From Atherix ibis (lineage: Eukaryota > Arthropoda > Insecta > Diptera > Athericidae), in assembly GCA_958298945.1 (NCBI GenBank), contig OY282607.1, positions 36,179,000 to 36,242,999 of the forward strand: DNA of 64,000 nucleotides, written 5' to 3'. The notes beneath the pieces are model-generated. The model did no database searches, was not told where the DNA came from, and worked only from the letters and a program-made list of their open reading frames with translations. Numbering within the stretch: position 1 is the stretch's first letter; every line of letters starts with the position of its first letter. The position numbers were made by a program, and so were the translations under genes. Of this stretch, positions 43,201 to 53,930 are shown piece by piece.

Positions 43201-44640
43201 AAACAACACCAAAAACCCCAAAAACATCAAAAATAACACCAAAAACACCAAAAACACCAAAAACACCAAAAACACCAAAAACACCGAAAACACCAAAAAC
43301 ATCAAAAACATTAAAAGCACCAAAAACTCATTAAAACAACACCAAAAACCCCAAAAACACCAAAAACACCAAAAACACCAAAAACACCAAAAACACCAAA
43401 AACATTAAAAACACCAAAAACTCATTAAAACAACACCAAAAACCCCAAAAACACCAAAAACACCAAAAACACCAAAAACACCAAAAACACCAAAAACACC
43501 AAAAACATTAAAAACACCAAAAACTCATTAAAACAACACCAAAAACCCCAAAAACACCAAAAACAACACCAAAAACACCAAAAACACCAAAAACAATACC
43601 AAAAACACCAAAAACACCAAAAACATCAAAAACACGAAAAACACAAAAAACACCAAAAACACCAAAAACAACACTAAAAACATCAAAAACACCAAAAACA
43701 CCAAAAACACCAACAACAACACCAACAACAACACCAAAAACACCAAAAACACCAAAAACACCAAAAACACCAAAAACACCAAAAACACCAAAAACACCAA
43801 AAACACCAAAAACACCAAAAACACCAAAAATAACACCAAAAACTTCAAAAACACCAAAAATAACACCAAAAACACAAAAACACCAAAAACACCAACAACA
43901 ACACCAACAACAACACCAAAAACACGAAAAACACCAAAAACACCAAAAACACCAAAAACATCAAAAACACCAAAAACACCAAAAACACCAAAACCTCATT
44001 AAAACAACACCAAAATCCCCAAAAACACCAAAAACAACACCAAAAACACACAAAACACCAAAAACATTAAAAATACCAAAAACACCAAAAACACCAAAAA
44101 CAACACCAAAAATACCAAAAACACCAAAAACATCAAAAACACAAAAAACACCAAAAACACCAAAAACACCAAAAACACAAACACAAAAAACACAAAAAAC
44201 ACAAAAAACACAAAAAACACCAAAAACATCAAAAACACCAAAAACAACACCAAAAACACCAACAACAACACCAACAACAACACCAAAAACACCAAAAACA
44301 CCAACAACAACACCAACAACAACACCAAAAACACCAAAAACACCAAAAACACCAAAAACACCAAAAACACCAAAAACACCAAAAACACCAAAAACACCAA
44401 AAACACCAAAAACACCAAAAACACCAAAAACACCAAAAACACCAAAAACACCAAAAACAACACCAAAAACTTCAAAAACACCAAAAATAACACCAAAAAC
44501 ACAAAAACACCAAAAACACCAAAAACACCAACAACAACACCAACAACAACACCAAAAACACGAAAAACACCAAAAACACCAAAAACACCAAAAACACCAA
44601 AAACATCAAAAACACCAAAAACACCAAAAACACCAAAAAC
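40212..44640. repeat. 2.3-kb higher-order tandem duplication in the minisatellite
   Basis: Rare variant units recur in the same order about 2.31-2.36 kb apart: the aacttcaaaaacacc motif at 40228 and 42539; cattaaaaacaccaaaaact at about 40626 and 42940; ttcaaaaacattaaaaacac at 40853 and 43167; aaacctcattaaaacaacac at 41634 and 43989; and the acacaaaaaacacaaaaaac run at 41820 and 44172. Copy 1 is about 40212-42520 and copy 2 follows directly (about 42521-44640). Spacing drifts by a few units, showing small gains since duplication. Confidence 0.85.
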
Positions 44641-46186
44641 AACAAAAACACCAAAAACACCAAAAACTCATTAAAACAACACCAAAATCCCCAAAAACAC
44701 CAAAAACAACACCAAAAACACCAAAAACACCAAAAACATTAAAAATGCCAAAAACACCAAAAACACCAAAAACACCAATAACAACACTTAAAATACCAAA
44801 ACACCAAAAACACCAAAAACACCAAAAACACCAAAAACACCATAAACATTAAAAACACCAAAAACACCAAAAACTCTCTAAAACAACACCAAAAACACCA
44901 AAAATACCAAAAACACCAAAAACACCAAAAACACCAAAAACACCAAAAACACATTAAAAATACCAAAAACACCAAAAACAACACCAAAAACACCAAAAAC
45001 ACCAAAAACAAAAAACAACAACACCAAAAACACCAAAAACACCAAAAAAAAACCAAAAAAACTAAAAAACACTAAAAACGCCAAAAAACGCCAATAAACG
45101 CTAAAAACGCCAAAAAACGCCAAAAACACCAAAAAACGACAAAAAACACTAAAAAAAACACTAAAAAAAACACCAAAAAACACCAAAAAACACCAACAAC
45201 ACTAAAAAACACCAAAAAACACCAAAAAACACTAAAAACACCAAAAAACGCTAAAAAACATCAAAAAACACCAAAAAACGCCAAAAAAAAACGCCAAAAA
45301 ACACCAAAAAACGACAAAAAAACACCAACAAGCGCCAAAATACACCAAAGAAACACCAATAAACGCCAAAAAAACACCAACAAACGCCAAAAAAGGCCAA
45401 AAAACACCAATAAACGCCAAAAAACACCAAAAACACTAAAAAAACACCAAAAAGACCAAAAACACTAAAAAAAACACTTAAAAACACTAAAATACGCCAA
45501 AAAAAACCAAAAAAAAAACCAATAAACGCCAAAAAAAACGCCAAAAAAGACCAATAAACGCCAAAAAAAACGCCAAGAAACGCCAAAAAACACCAAAAAA
45601 CCACAAAAAACACCAAAAACACTAAAAAACACCAAAAAAAAATTAAAAAAACACCAAAAAAAAACTAAAAACACTTAAAAAACACCAGAAAACACTAAAC
45701 AACACTAAACAACACCAAAAACACTAAAAACACCAAAAAAACCAAAAACACTAAAAAACACCAAAAACACCAAAAAAAAACACCAAAAACACTAAAAAAC
45801 GCCAAAAAAAAACACCAAAAAACGCCAAAAACCGCCAAAAAACACCAATAAACGCTAAGAAAAACGCCAAAACCACCAAAAAAACACCAATCAACGCCAA
45901 AAACGCCTAAAAAACACCAAAAAAAAACGCCAAAAAACAAAAACAATAAACGCCAAAAAACGCCAAAAAACGCCAAAAACACAAAAAAAAACACCAAAAA
46001 ACGCCAAAAACCACCAAAAAACACCAATAAACACCAATAAACGACAAAAAAACGCCAAAAAATGCCAAAAAAACGCCAAAACCCGCCAAAAAACGCCAAA
46101 AAACACCAAAAAAACACCAAAAACACCAAAAAACGCCAAAAAAACGCCAAAAAAAAAAAATAAAAAAAAAAACCAAAAACACTAAG

Positions 46187-48066
46187 AAGATTTAGATCTT
46201 AAATATCCTCGGCTAATGATGTCCAGTCTGTTTCTTTTTTTCGTTAGGAGATTGGTAACAGCGCTGAACCCCCTTTCCATAATACGGGATAAGTAACGTG
46301 CTTAAACTGAACCTTAAGTTCTTCGTTTGTACTTATTTCAGTCAGTTCCTCTTGTATTATGACATTCGTTTCTTCTATGTAACCATATGGTTTAATTATC
46401 CACGGTGGTATTACCATAGTCAAAACATCCTCAAACCTAGTTTCAAGATCTGAATAGAGTGCATTTAAATGTTGAACGTAGTTTCAAAATAACAATTTAA
46501 TTATTATCATTTAAATTTATTATTTAAATGATAATAATTGGAGCACGCGAATATATTCTTTCGTTGCTCCCACATACTTTACGAGTTTGAAGGTCCGTTA
46601 AGTATTCGTTGCCAACATTTAGAATAAATTATTTCAAATTTATATGCGATAAGAGAATAGATTAGACAAAACCCTAAAAATGTGATTTTAGAATTACATA
46701 GGAAAGTAAAAATTTGTAAATATGTTAATTCATAGTCTGTAATAGGTGCTATCAATATGTACAGTTGAGCACACCACATACTCGTGTATAGAAGTTTATA
46801 CAGTATTAAAATGAAAAAGGCTCTCTTTTATTGAGAAATTAAATAATCCATATCAAAATAAATGAGCTTTGAGCTTTTTTTTATAAATGTAGCCGCCTTG
46901 TTGAAAATCAATGCTGGTGTCAAAGTCAGGCATGGGAAAGATATTTATGATAATACACGTAGTTTTTTTTCAAGACGAAAATGAATCGATTAAAATCAAT
47001 CTACAAGTATCTACTCAATAGATTATATTTCAACAATACAATAACATTAGTAGTATTTACTCATTTTTTATAAAAAATTATATAGAAGACATGTGCTTAT
47101 TTAAAAATTATTATTCTTTCATCTTGTCTAGTTTGTATTTAAGAAAATTGTAATTCTCTTGGTGACAATATTAATAATATTTTAAGTACTCGTAATACTC
47201 AAATTTTTAGCAACTAAATGTTGTCGACGGATGACGCAATGTATTGCTAACACCCCTGGCACATTTTGTTTTAAATAGGTTATAAATCCACGATAACGTC
47301 CAACCATGGCAGGTGCTCCATCTGTAGCTATTGATATTATATTTGATAAAGGGATTGCTTTTTCAATGAAGTAATCCTTCAAAACATGAAATATCGATTC
47401 ACCTTTAGTGTCGGTTGTCAAAGTTCTTGCGAAGAACAGTTCTTCGTAGATTTCTTGATTCATAATAAAACGCACATATGCCAATAATAATGCTTCATTA
47501 CCAGGTAAAGTTGACTCATCCAGTTGTATAGAGAAACGGGTCGTTTGCAAATAATTACACAAGAAGCTTTCAATATCAGAACTCATTTTATCAATACGTC
47601 TTTCAACAGTATTGTTGCTTAAGGGAATTCTTTTAATGATATAAAATGCAGGTTTGTGTAAAACAGTTTTTAAAACCTTTTCAACGGCTGGCAAAATTAA
47701 CTTCTCTCCGATAGTATGCGGTTTTCCGGATTTTGCTATACACTTAAGTAGCGAGATATTGTAAGACGCCCTCAAACCATCATCGTTTCTTTGTGACGTC
47801 GAAGCGAACATTCTGTCCAGCGTGGGTCTCTTCTGAAGTTTATCTTTGAGTGTTTGAAAGTATTTCAAATCTTTATCTGTTTTATCAGGGTGACATCTTC
47901 TCAGATGATCCTGCAGCTTAGATGGTTTCATAGCGTCATTGCCCAAAACGATGTTGCATAAAAGGCACATACGTGTAGGCAATTGTTTGTCCGACAATGA
48001 TGGAATGAAGCCAAGCTTCAAATAATCAACACTGTACTATCTACATTTATTTTTAGATTCGGACAT
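46187..48066 (-). pseudogene. hAT-superfamily transposase relic (ZBED5-like)
   Basis: ATG at 48066 (MSESKNKCR) is followed by an in-frame TAG, then YSVDYLKLGFIPSLSDKQLP. A BED-type zinc finger follows: CLLCNIVLGNDAMKPSKLQD then HLRRCHPDK (C-x2-C ... H-x4-H). The transposase core has FSIQLDESTLPGNEALLLAY and ISIATDGAPAMVGRYRGFIT, then VLAIHCVIRRQHLVAKNLS, ending in stops near 47182. After an unrelated AT-rich stretch with a hairpin, the C-terminal part resumes at 46470-46187: RFEDVLTMVIPPWIIKPYGY, VTYPVLW, then one frame over MERGFSAVTNLLTKKRNRLD, the hAT dimerisation region. The element is dead (stop, internal replacement, frameshift). Its 3' end abuts the minisatellite. Confidence 0.88.
46499..46539. 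repeat. 18-bp perfect hairpin in the hAT internal gap
   Basis: aattattatcatttaaat at 46499-46516 and its exact reverse complement at 46522-46539, loop of 5 nt. It lies where the hAT coding sequence is interrupted and may mark a small inserted or rearranged piece. Confidence 0.75.
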
Positions 48067-48688
48067 GGCATCAATCATCTGTGGGCAAAATTAATCTATT
48101 TAAATAAGGCATAAAGTCCAGCAGCTGTATATTAAAAAATCAAAGTCAAATTTAAATTGTATGGTCTTAGATTTATGGCAGGCATATGCGTACAGCCATT
48201 ATAAATGAATGTGAGAAGGGGAATGTTATGAATGTTACCTAAGATTTTGGTATAATGGAACTTTAAGAAAATTTGAAAGTAACATGACAAAAAAAGTTAA
48301 AATAAAATATTATACAACTGTCACCGCTTCACCACCGGGGAATATCCCCACAACTACATAGACAGACAAGTGTGGTGAGATTGGGCTCGAGAACGACACG
48401 TCAGTCGAAGAACGTACGTGAACGAGAACGGGTGAAAAACTATTTTTGTACGCTACATTAAATAAAGCCGTTGAGCAATATTATTTTATTACTTTAACTG
48501 TCGCCTAGTATTTTTATTTATTATTAACGTTCATTCTTATAATTCCATCTTGACACAACGAATAATAATAACAAATTATTATGCGATTTATCTCTACATA
48601 CATTCGACTGTCATGTATGTTATAAGAATTCACTGGTTCCACTTTAGCAATAATACAAAATTTTAATTTTAATATAGAGAAGTAGATA
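48067..48688. other. hAT upstream region, with a possible LTR-like fragment at 48308-48520
   Basis: 48308-48520 is GC-richer than its surroundings (ctgtcaccgcttcaccaccg ... gagaacgacacgtcagtcga) and ends with ttaaataaagccgttgagca, which looks like a retrotransposon LTR with a polyadenylation signal. No tRNA primer site, no partner LTR and no target duplication were found, so this is a weak call. Confidence 0.3.
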
Positions 48689-49228
48689 CAGTGCAATATC
48701 CATAACCTAAACTTCAGTAATCCGAACTGGCCCACAGTGTAACGACCAATGGACAAAAGTACAATTTTTTTACTTTTTTTGTGAAGTTATTTGGTAAGAT
48801 ATACGTGTATGTATTTATAAAAGAATAATAAATGCCTAGCAAGGTCGTAAATAAGTAAATATTGACACACATACATATTTATTTATGTGACCGGTCAAAA
48901 TATGTAGTTTAATTCCAAATTTTTTTTTTAATATGTTTCCTATATGTAAACATTTAAATTCTATGAAAAAACAAACAAACAAATGAGAGTGTGTATTGGA
49001 AATTCTTCAAAATTCTGTTAGCTGTACAGTTGTGGATTTCTTATTTTCTTAATTTATCTTTCAAAGTGGTAACATATTGTATGTTAATATTAAAATACAT
49101 ACGTAATATGTTCACATATGTACAGTTTTATTTGTTTAGATTTTTCCGAGAATATTCCATAATCTGAATTTTTCGGTAATCCGAACATCTCCTTGCAGCA
49201 ATTAGTTCGGATTACGGAGATTGCACTG
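48689..49228. mobile_element. pogo/Tigger-like non-autonomous element (MITE)
   Basis: 540 bp flanked by TA on both sides (48687-48688, 49229-49230). The left end cagtgcaatatccataacct and the right end (reverse complement cagtgcaatctccgtaatcc) form imperfect terminal inverted repeats, with the motif taatccgaac repeated inside each end (48719 and 49177). CAGTGCAAT-type ends with TA duplication fit pogo/Tigger elements. There is no transposase. Confidence 0.7.
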
Positions 49229-49230
49229 TA

Positions 49231-49612
49231 ATTATAATACCGATTGCTAAAACTTTGAAAAAGAAACTATTGAGGAGTACTCGTGTAATTTTGCATAATT
49301 TGAATATTAAACTACTAATAACTGAAGTCATGATCGGCGTAATTTATCTATCTTTGCTAAGTACGAGTACAAAACTAAAATTTAATAAAAAATAATGCAC
49401 TAACATTTCTCCGGCACTATAATTTGTGTGATAAACTACCAGTTTATATTTTTTTAAATACGAGTATTTTCTTAGCAGTTTCCTTTTCAAGATTCAGGAA
49501 ACGAATAAACGTATTTGTCTTACATTCGTATTTATAGAGTGACGAATTGAACAAGTCCAATGCAAGTTCGCGAAGCTGGGAGACAAAAATTGACAAGAAT
49601 TTTTACTGCGCG
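49231..49612. other. AT-rich spacer
   Basis: Nothing is recognised. It may be remaining hAT 5' sequence. Confidence 0.4.
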
Positions 49613-49614
49613 TA

Positions 49615-50902
49615 CGAGGGTCATTCAACAAGTACTTAGCCTACAAAAGGAAAACGAAAATTTTGGAAAGGTAGCAATTTATTTTCCCACATAATCTCCT
49701 TCAAGCTCGATACACTTGGCCCAGCGATGCTCTAACTTTTTTAACCCGTCCAAAAAATACATTTTCTCGAGGGAAGGATAATAGGCCTCCGTGGCGACGA
49801 TGACCTCCTCATTCGACCCAAATCTATTCCCGGCGAGTGATTTGTTTAGGTTTGGAAACAAAAAGTAGTCACAGGGGGCCAAATCTGGAGAGTACGGTGG
49901 ATGGGGAGCAATTCGTAGCGCAATTCGACCAATTTGGCCATGGCGACGGCGGAGGTGTGAGCCGGCGCGTTGTCGTGGTGGAACAGCACTTTTTTCTTCG
50001 CAAAGCGGGGCCGCTTTTTCTTCAATTCGACGTCAAATCGGCCCAATAAGTCAGCATAGTAGCGCCCCGTGATTGTTTTACCCTTCTCGAGGTAATCGAT
50101 GTGGATCACACCTTGTGAATCCCAGAAAACGGTGGCCATCACCTTTCCGGCCGATCGAACAGTCTTCGCCCTCTTCGGAGCACGTTCGCCGGGTGAAGTC
50201 CACTGTTTCGACTGTTCCTTGGTCTCTGGTGTGTACCAGTGAATCCATGTTTCGTCGACGGTCATGAAACGATGCAAGAGCTCCGCTGGATTGCGCTGAA
50301 ACAGCGCCAATCACGTCGCCGATGTGATCTCACGGTTGCGCTTGTTTTCCGGTGTGAGCAAAAGCGGCACCCATCGCGCCGACAGCTTTCTCTTGCCCAG
50401 TTCTCCGTGTAGAATATGATGCACCGTTCCTACTGCGATGCCCACAGTCTCAGCTATCTCGTGAACCTTCAATCGACGGTCTGCCAACACGATATCGTGG
50501 ACTTTTTTAACGTTTTCCTCCGTAGCAGCCGTTTTCAAGGCACCTGGGCGTGGCTCATCAAAAACCGACGTGCGGCCACGAACAAACTCGTTGGACCAAT
50601 TCTTGACGGTCGCCATCGAAGGAGAAGAGTCACCATACACAGCATCGAAGCGATCTTTGATTTCGCTGCGCGTTTTCCCTTCCAAAAACAAGAATCTAAT
50701 CACCGAACGATATTGTTCTTTTTACATTTTTGTGCAACCGACCGACACGCTCGCTTTCAAAGGCTCTCAAAACAAAACTAATGAAGGGAATCGACTGAAA
50801 TTTTGACAGTAGGCTACTAAAAGAATGTACTATACGATGGTAAATTTTTGTGACAGCAGTTCCATAGGGCGGTGAGGCTAAGTACTTGTTGAATGACCCT
50901 CG
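49615..50902 (-). mobile_element. full-length mariner element
   Basis: 1288 bp with terminal inverted repeats cgagggtcattcaacaagta / tacttgttgaatgaccctcg, flanked by TA at 49613-49614 and 50903-50904. It carries one transposase frame (minus strand) with few breaks. It is a relative of the 7739-9026 element, of identical length and opposite orientation, but is clearly better preserved and GC-richer than its surroundings, which suggests a more recent arrival. Confidence 0.95.
49679..50727 (-). pseudogene. mariner DD34D transposase with three lesions
   Basis: From ATG 50727 the frame reads M-stop-KEQYRSVIRFLFLEGKT (TAA at 50724-50722), then VYGDSSPSMATVKNWSNEFV, RGRTSVFDEPRPGALKTAAT and LADRRLKVHEIAETVGIAVG (helix-turn-helix region). 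An in-frame TGA at 50313-50311 is followed by LALFQRNPAELLHRFMTVDE and TWIHWYTPETKEQSKQWTSP (first catalytic Asp), VMATVFWDSQG, KKVLFHHDNAPAHTSAVAMA (second Asp), a one-base frameshift near 49900, and YSPDLAPCDYFLFPNLNK (third Asp) to GDYVGK. All three catalytic Asp residues survive. Usual length of about 345 residues. Two stops and one frameshift make it inactive. Confidence 0.93.
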
Positions 50903-50904
50903 TA

Positions 50905-51236
50905 TGCTTTGAACAAGATGATACTGGTATATCATTATGTGTAGGTTCTTACAAGTTCAAAATGTATTGCGACCACAAAACGAATGCCTACATCCTACAA
51001 CTTACACAATTTTATAAACATATATAATAAATTTTTTTACTTCATAGGTACTTTTATAAATAATGTATATGGCTTTATACAATATTATAAGATAGTATAA
51101 TGTAAGTAAATAGGTACTATCAGTGTATGTTGAGATCCACTATCGTAGACCCTCATTTTTATTTCATGGACCCGAAGTTTTTTTTTCGCTGACGTACACC
51201 CCTTGGGGTCGATATATACCACTTTGGGAATCACTG
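50905..51236. other. spacer ending in a hAT-type terminal sequence
   Basis: 51181-51236 read on the minus strand is cagtgattcccaaagtggta followed by tatatcgaccccaaggggtg. A cagtg-ttcccaaagt terminus is typical of ZBED5-like hAT elements and lies on the 5' side of the hAT transposase relic at 46187-48066, so it may be that element's left end, separated by the nested insertions. The matching 3' terminus was not found. Confidence 0.45.
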
Positions 51237-52461
51237 GTCTAAGCCCATCAAGAAGAATTGGTTTTTCTTTAGTTTAAATAAAATAATCGAGTGAGCAATT
51301 TTGTCTAATGTCTTATTAAAGTCAGTATAGATGCAGTCAGTTTGCAGACCTTTAGAAAAATTATAAAATATATTATTGGGTGTATAACTTAAAAATGCGG
51401 GATTGACAACAGATGGCATAACTTTTACACATGGTTTGTGTTAATAATAACTCATATGGCATTTTCGAGGTTAAACATCTGTCATTCATTCTCGATTAGT
51501 CATTGAACGAAATAGTGTAAACAACAAAGTTTTTTTTTGCTTCAAAAATATCGAATTTTGTACCAAAAAAGTCCCATTTGCGGGAAGTGTTGATTTACTT
51601 CTTAAATTTGAAAAAAAGTGCAGCTGAAGCACATCGATTGCTCACCGAAGCTTATCCTAAATATGTTCCATCGATTTCAACGTGCGAGAGATAGTTTGTG
51701 CGGTTCAGAAGTGGTGATTTTGACACGGAAGACAAAGAACGACCAGGTCAGCCAAAAAAGTTTGAAGATTTGGAGGCATTACTCGACGAAGACTGTTGTC
51801 GAACTCAAGAAGAAATTGAAAAATCATTGGGAGTCACTCAAGCAGCCATTTCAAAACGTTTGAAAGCAGCAGGATTCATCCAAAAGCAAGGAAATTGGGT
51901 CCCATATGAATTGAAGCCGAGAGACGTTGAAAGGCGATTTTTCATGTCCGAAATGCTGCTTCAACGGCAGAAAAAGAAGTCGTTTTTGAATCGAATCATT
52001 ACTGGCGACGAAAAATGGATTCATTACGACAACCCAAAGCGCAAAAAATCGTATGTAAAGCCCGGCCAACCAGCCAAATCAACGTCAAAGTCAAATATCC
52101 ATGACGCCAAGGTAATGCTCTGTATTTGGTGGGATCAGAAGGGTGTGATCTATTATGAGCTATTGAAATCGGGCCAGACGATCACAGGCGACCTCTACCG
52201 AACACAATTAATCCGTTTGAAGCGAGCATTGGCCGAAAAACGCCCGGAATATGCGAACAGACACAAAGCCATAATTTTCCATCATGACAACGCTCGGCCT
52301 CATGTTGCAAGACCGGTTAAAAATTATTTAGAAAACAGTGGCTGGGAAGTTTTGCCTCACCCGCCTTATAGCCCAGACCTTGCCCCGTCCGACTACCATT
52401 TGTTTAGATCCATGCAAAACGCCCTCACCGGAATACGCTTCACTTCAGAACAGGGATGAAT

Positions 52462-52529
52462 CCTTGCTTTTGGATGAATCCTGCTGCTTCAAAACGTTTG
52501 AAAGCAGCAGGATTCATCCAAAAGCAAGG
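52462..52529. repeat. 68-bp hairpin at first duplication junction
   Basis: The left arm ccttgcttttggatgaatcc... (52462-52489) is the reverse complement of the right arm ending ...ggattcatccaaaagcaagg at 52529. The right arm is the normal transposase sequence; the left arm is an inverted extra copy joined directly after gaacaggg. Confidence 0.95.
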
Positions 52530-53099
52530 AAATTGGGTCCCATATGAATTGAAGCCGAGAGACGTTGAAAGGCGATTTTGCATGTCCGAAATGCTGCTTG
52601 AACGGCAGAAAAAGAAGTCGTTTTTGAATCGAATCATTACTGGCGACGAAAAATGGATTCATTACGACAACCCAAAGCGCAAAAAATCGTATGTGAAGCC
52701 CGGCCAACCAGCCAAATCAACGTCAAAGTCAAATATCCATGACGCCAAGGTAATGCTCTGTATTTGGTGGGATCAGAAGGGTGTGATCTATTATGAGCTA
52801 TTGAAATCGGGCCAGACGATCACAGGCGACCTCTACCGAACACAATTAATCCGTTTGAAGCGAGCATTGGCCGAAAAACGCCCGGAATATGCGAACAGAC
52901 ACGAAGGCATAATTTTCCATCATGACAACGCTCGGCCTCATGTTGCAAGACCGGTTAAAAATTATTTAGAAAACAGTGGCTGGGAAGTTTTGCCTCACCC
53001 GCCTTATAGCCCAGACCTTGCCCCGTCCGACTACCATTTGTTTAGATCCATGCAAAACGCCCTCACCGGAATACGCTTCACTTCAGAACAGGGATGAAT

Positions 53100-53167
53100 C
53101 CTTGCTTTTGGATGAATCCTGCTGCTTCAAAACGTTTGAAAGCAGCAGGATTCATCCAAAAGCAAGG
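53100..53167. repeat. 68-bp hairpin at second duplication junction
   Basis: Same sequence as 52462-52529, exactly 638 bp downstream, so the junction was copied together with the unit. Confidence 0.95.
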
Positions 53168-53930
53168 AAATTGGGTCCCATATGAATTGAAGCCGAGAGA
53201 CGTTGAAAGGCGATTTTGCATGTCCGAAATGCTGCTTGAACGGCAGAAAAAGAAGTCGTTTTTGAATCGAATCATTACTGGCGACGAAAAATGGATTCAT
53301 TACGACAACCCAAAGCGCAAAAAATCGTATGTGAAGCCCGGCCAACCAGCCAAATCAACGTCAAAGTCAAATATCCATGACGCCATGGTAATGCTCTGTA
53401 TTTGGTGGGATCAGAAGGGTGTGATCTATTATGAGCTATTGAAATCGGGCCAGACGATCACAGGCGACCTCTACCGAACACAATTAATCCGTTTGAAGCG
53501 AGCATTGGCCGAAAAACGCCCGGAATATGCGAACAGACACGAAGGCATAATTTTCCATCATGACAACGCTCGGCCTCATGTTGCAAGACCGGTTAAAAAT
53601 TATTTGAAAACAGTGGCTGGGAAGTTTTGCCTCACCCGTCTTATAGCCCAGACCTTGCCCCGTCCAACTACCATTTGTTTAGATCCATGCAAAACGCCCT
53701 CACCGGAATACGCTTCACTTCAGAACAGGGCATCAAATTGGCTCGATTCATTCTTGGCCTCAAAACCGGAGCAGTTTTTTTGGCGCGGAATCCATATGTT
53801 GCCAGAAAGATGGTAAAAAATTGTGGCTTCCGATGGACAATACGTTGAATAAAATATATTATAACAATTTTTCAAAATAAACACTCAAAGTTTGCCAAAA
53901 ATCCCGCATTTTTAAGGTATACACCCAATA

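Larger units (their letters stand above)
38550..46184. repeat. giant 9-bp minisatellite, unit CACCAAAAA
   Basis: About 7.6 kb of tandem CACCAAAAA and close variants; the plus strand is almost purely A and C, the minus strand G and T. Three parts are visible: 38550-39603, mixed 9- and 10-nt units with frequent attaaa variants; 39804-45040, strictly phased 9-nt units with blocks of ccaacaacaacacc; and 45050-46184, irregular 10-11-nt units where cacc is often cgcc. The middle part has a higher-order duplication (see separate entry). Because the unit is a multiple of three and lacks stops, all three minus-strand frames are open for long runs of Val-Phe-Leu, Gly-Val-Phe and Phe-Trp-Cys; these are not genes. 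Function unknown. Confidence 0.97.
51547..53850 (+). pseudogene. mariner DD34D transposase with tandem triplicated catalytic domain
   Basis: The N-terminus reads SNFVPKKSHLREVLIYFLNL; its expected ATG is ATA. A TAG at 51692-51694 replaces a Trp, and the frame stays open from 51695: FVRFRSGDFDTEDKERPGQP. Each of three units then encodes NWVPYELKPRDVERRF, NRIITGDEKWIHYDNPKRKK (first Asp), [38 protein letters not shown] (second Asp) and [20 protein letters not shown] (third Asp). Units 1 and 2 end at TSEQG-stop (52457-52459, 53095-53097) where the hairpin begins. In unit 3 a one-base deletion near 53607 shifts frame after VKNYL. Units differ at only a handful of bases (for example K/E and A/G in NRHKAI/NRHEGI; K/M in HDAKV/HDAMV). 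No unit alone encodes a whole transposase. Confidence 0.93.
51376..53928 (+). mobile_element. mariner element expanded to 2.55 kb by internal triplication
   Basis: The left end ttgggtgtataacttaaaaa and right end ttttaaggtatacacccaa form near-perfect terminal inverted repeats of about 28 bp, flanked by TA (51374-51375, 53929-53930). A normal mariner is about 1.3 kb; here a 638-bp catalytic-region unit is present three times (starts 51851, 52489, 53127), and each junction is a hairpin (52462-52529, 53100-53167). Both outer ends are intact. Confidence 0.95.

Noticed and set aside
38508..46182. Many long minus-strand open frames of Val-Phe-Leu, Gly-Val-Phe or Phe-Trp-Cys repeats
   Set aside because: They are translations of a 9-bp tandem repeat that lacks stops in any minus frame; three overlapping frames are open at once and one frame even spans the N gap.
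38550..46184. Telomere or CRISPR array
   Set aside because: The 9-bp unit is neither a TTAGG-type telomere repeat nor a repeat-spacer structure, and it is internal, flanked by transposon relics and genes.
48308..48520. Solo LTR of a retrotransposon
   Set aside because: Only composition and a polyadenylation-like end support it; no paired LTR, primer site or target duplication. Kept only as a weak note in the spacer entry.
50416..50806. Plus-strand frames of 121 and 78 codons
   Set aside because: Antisense shadows of the minus-strand mariner transposase at 49679-50727.
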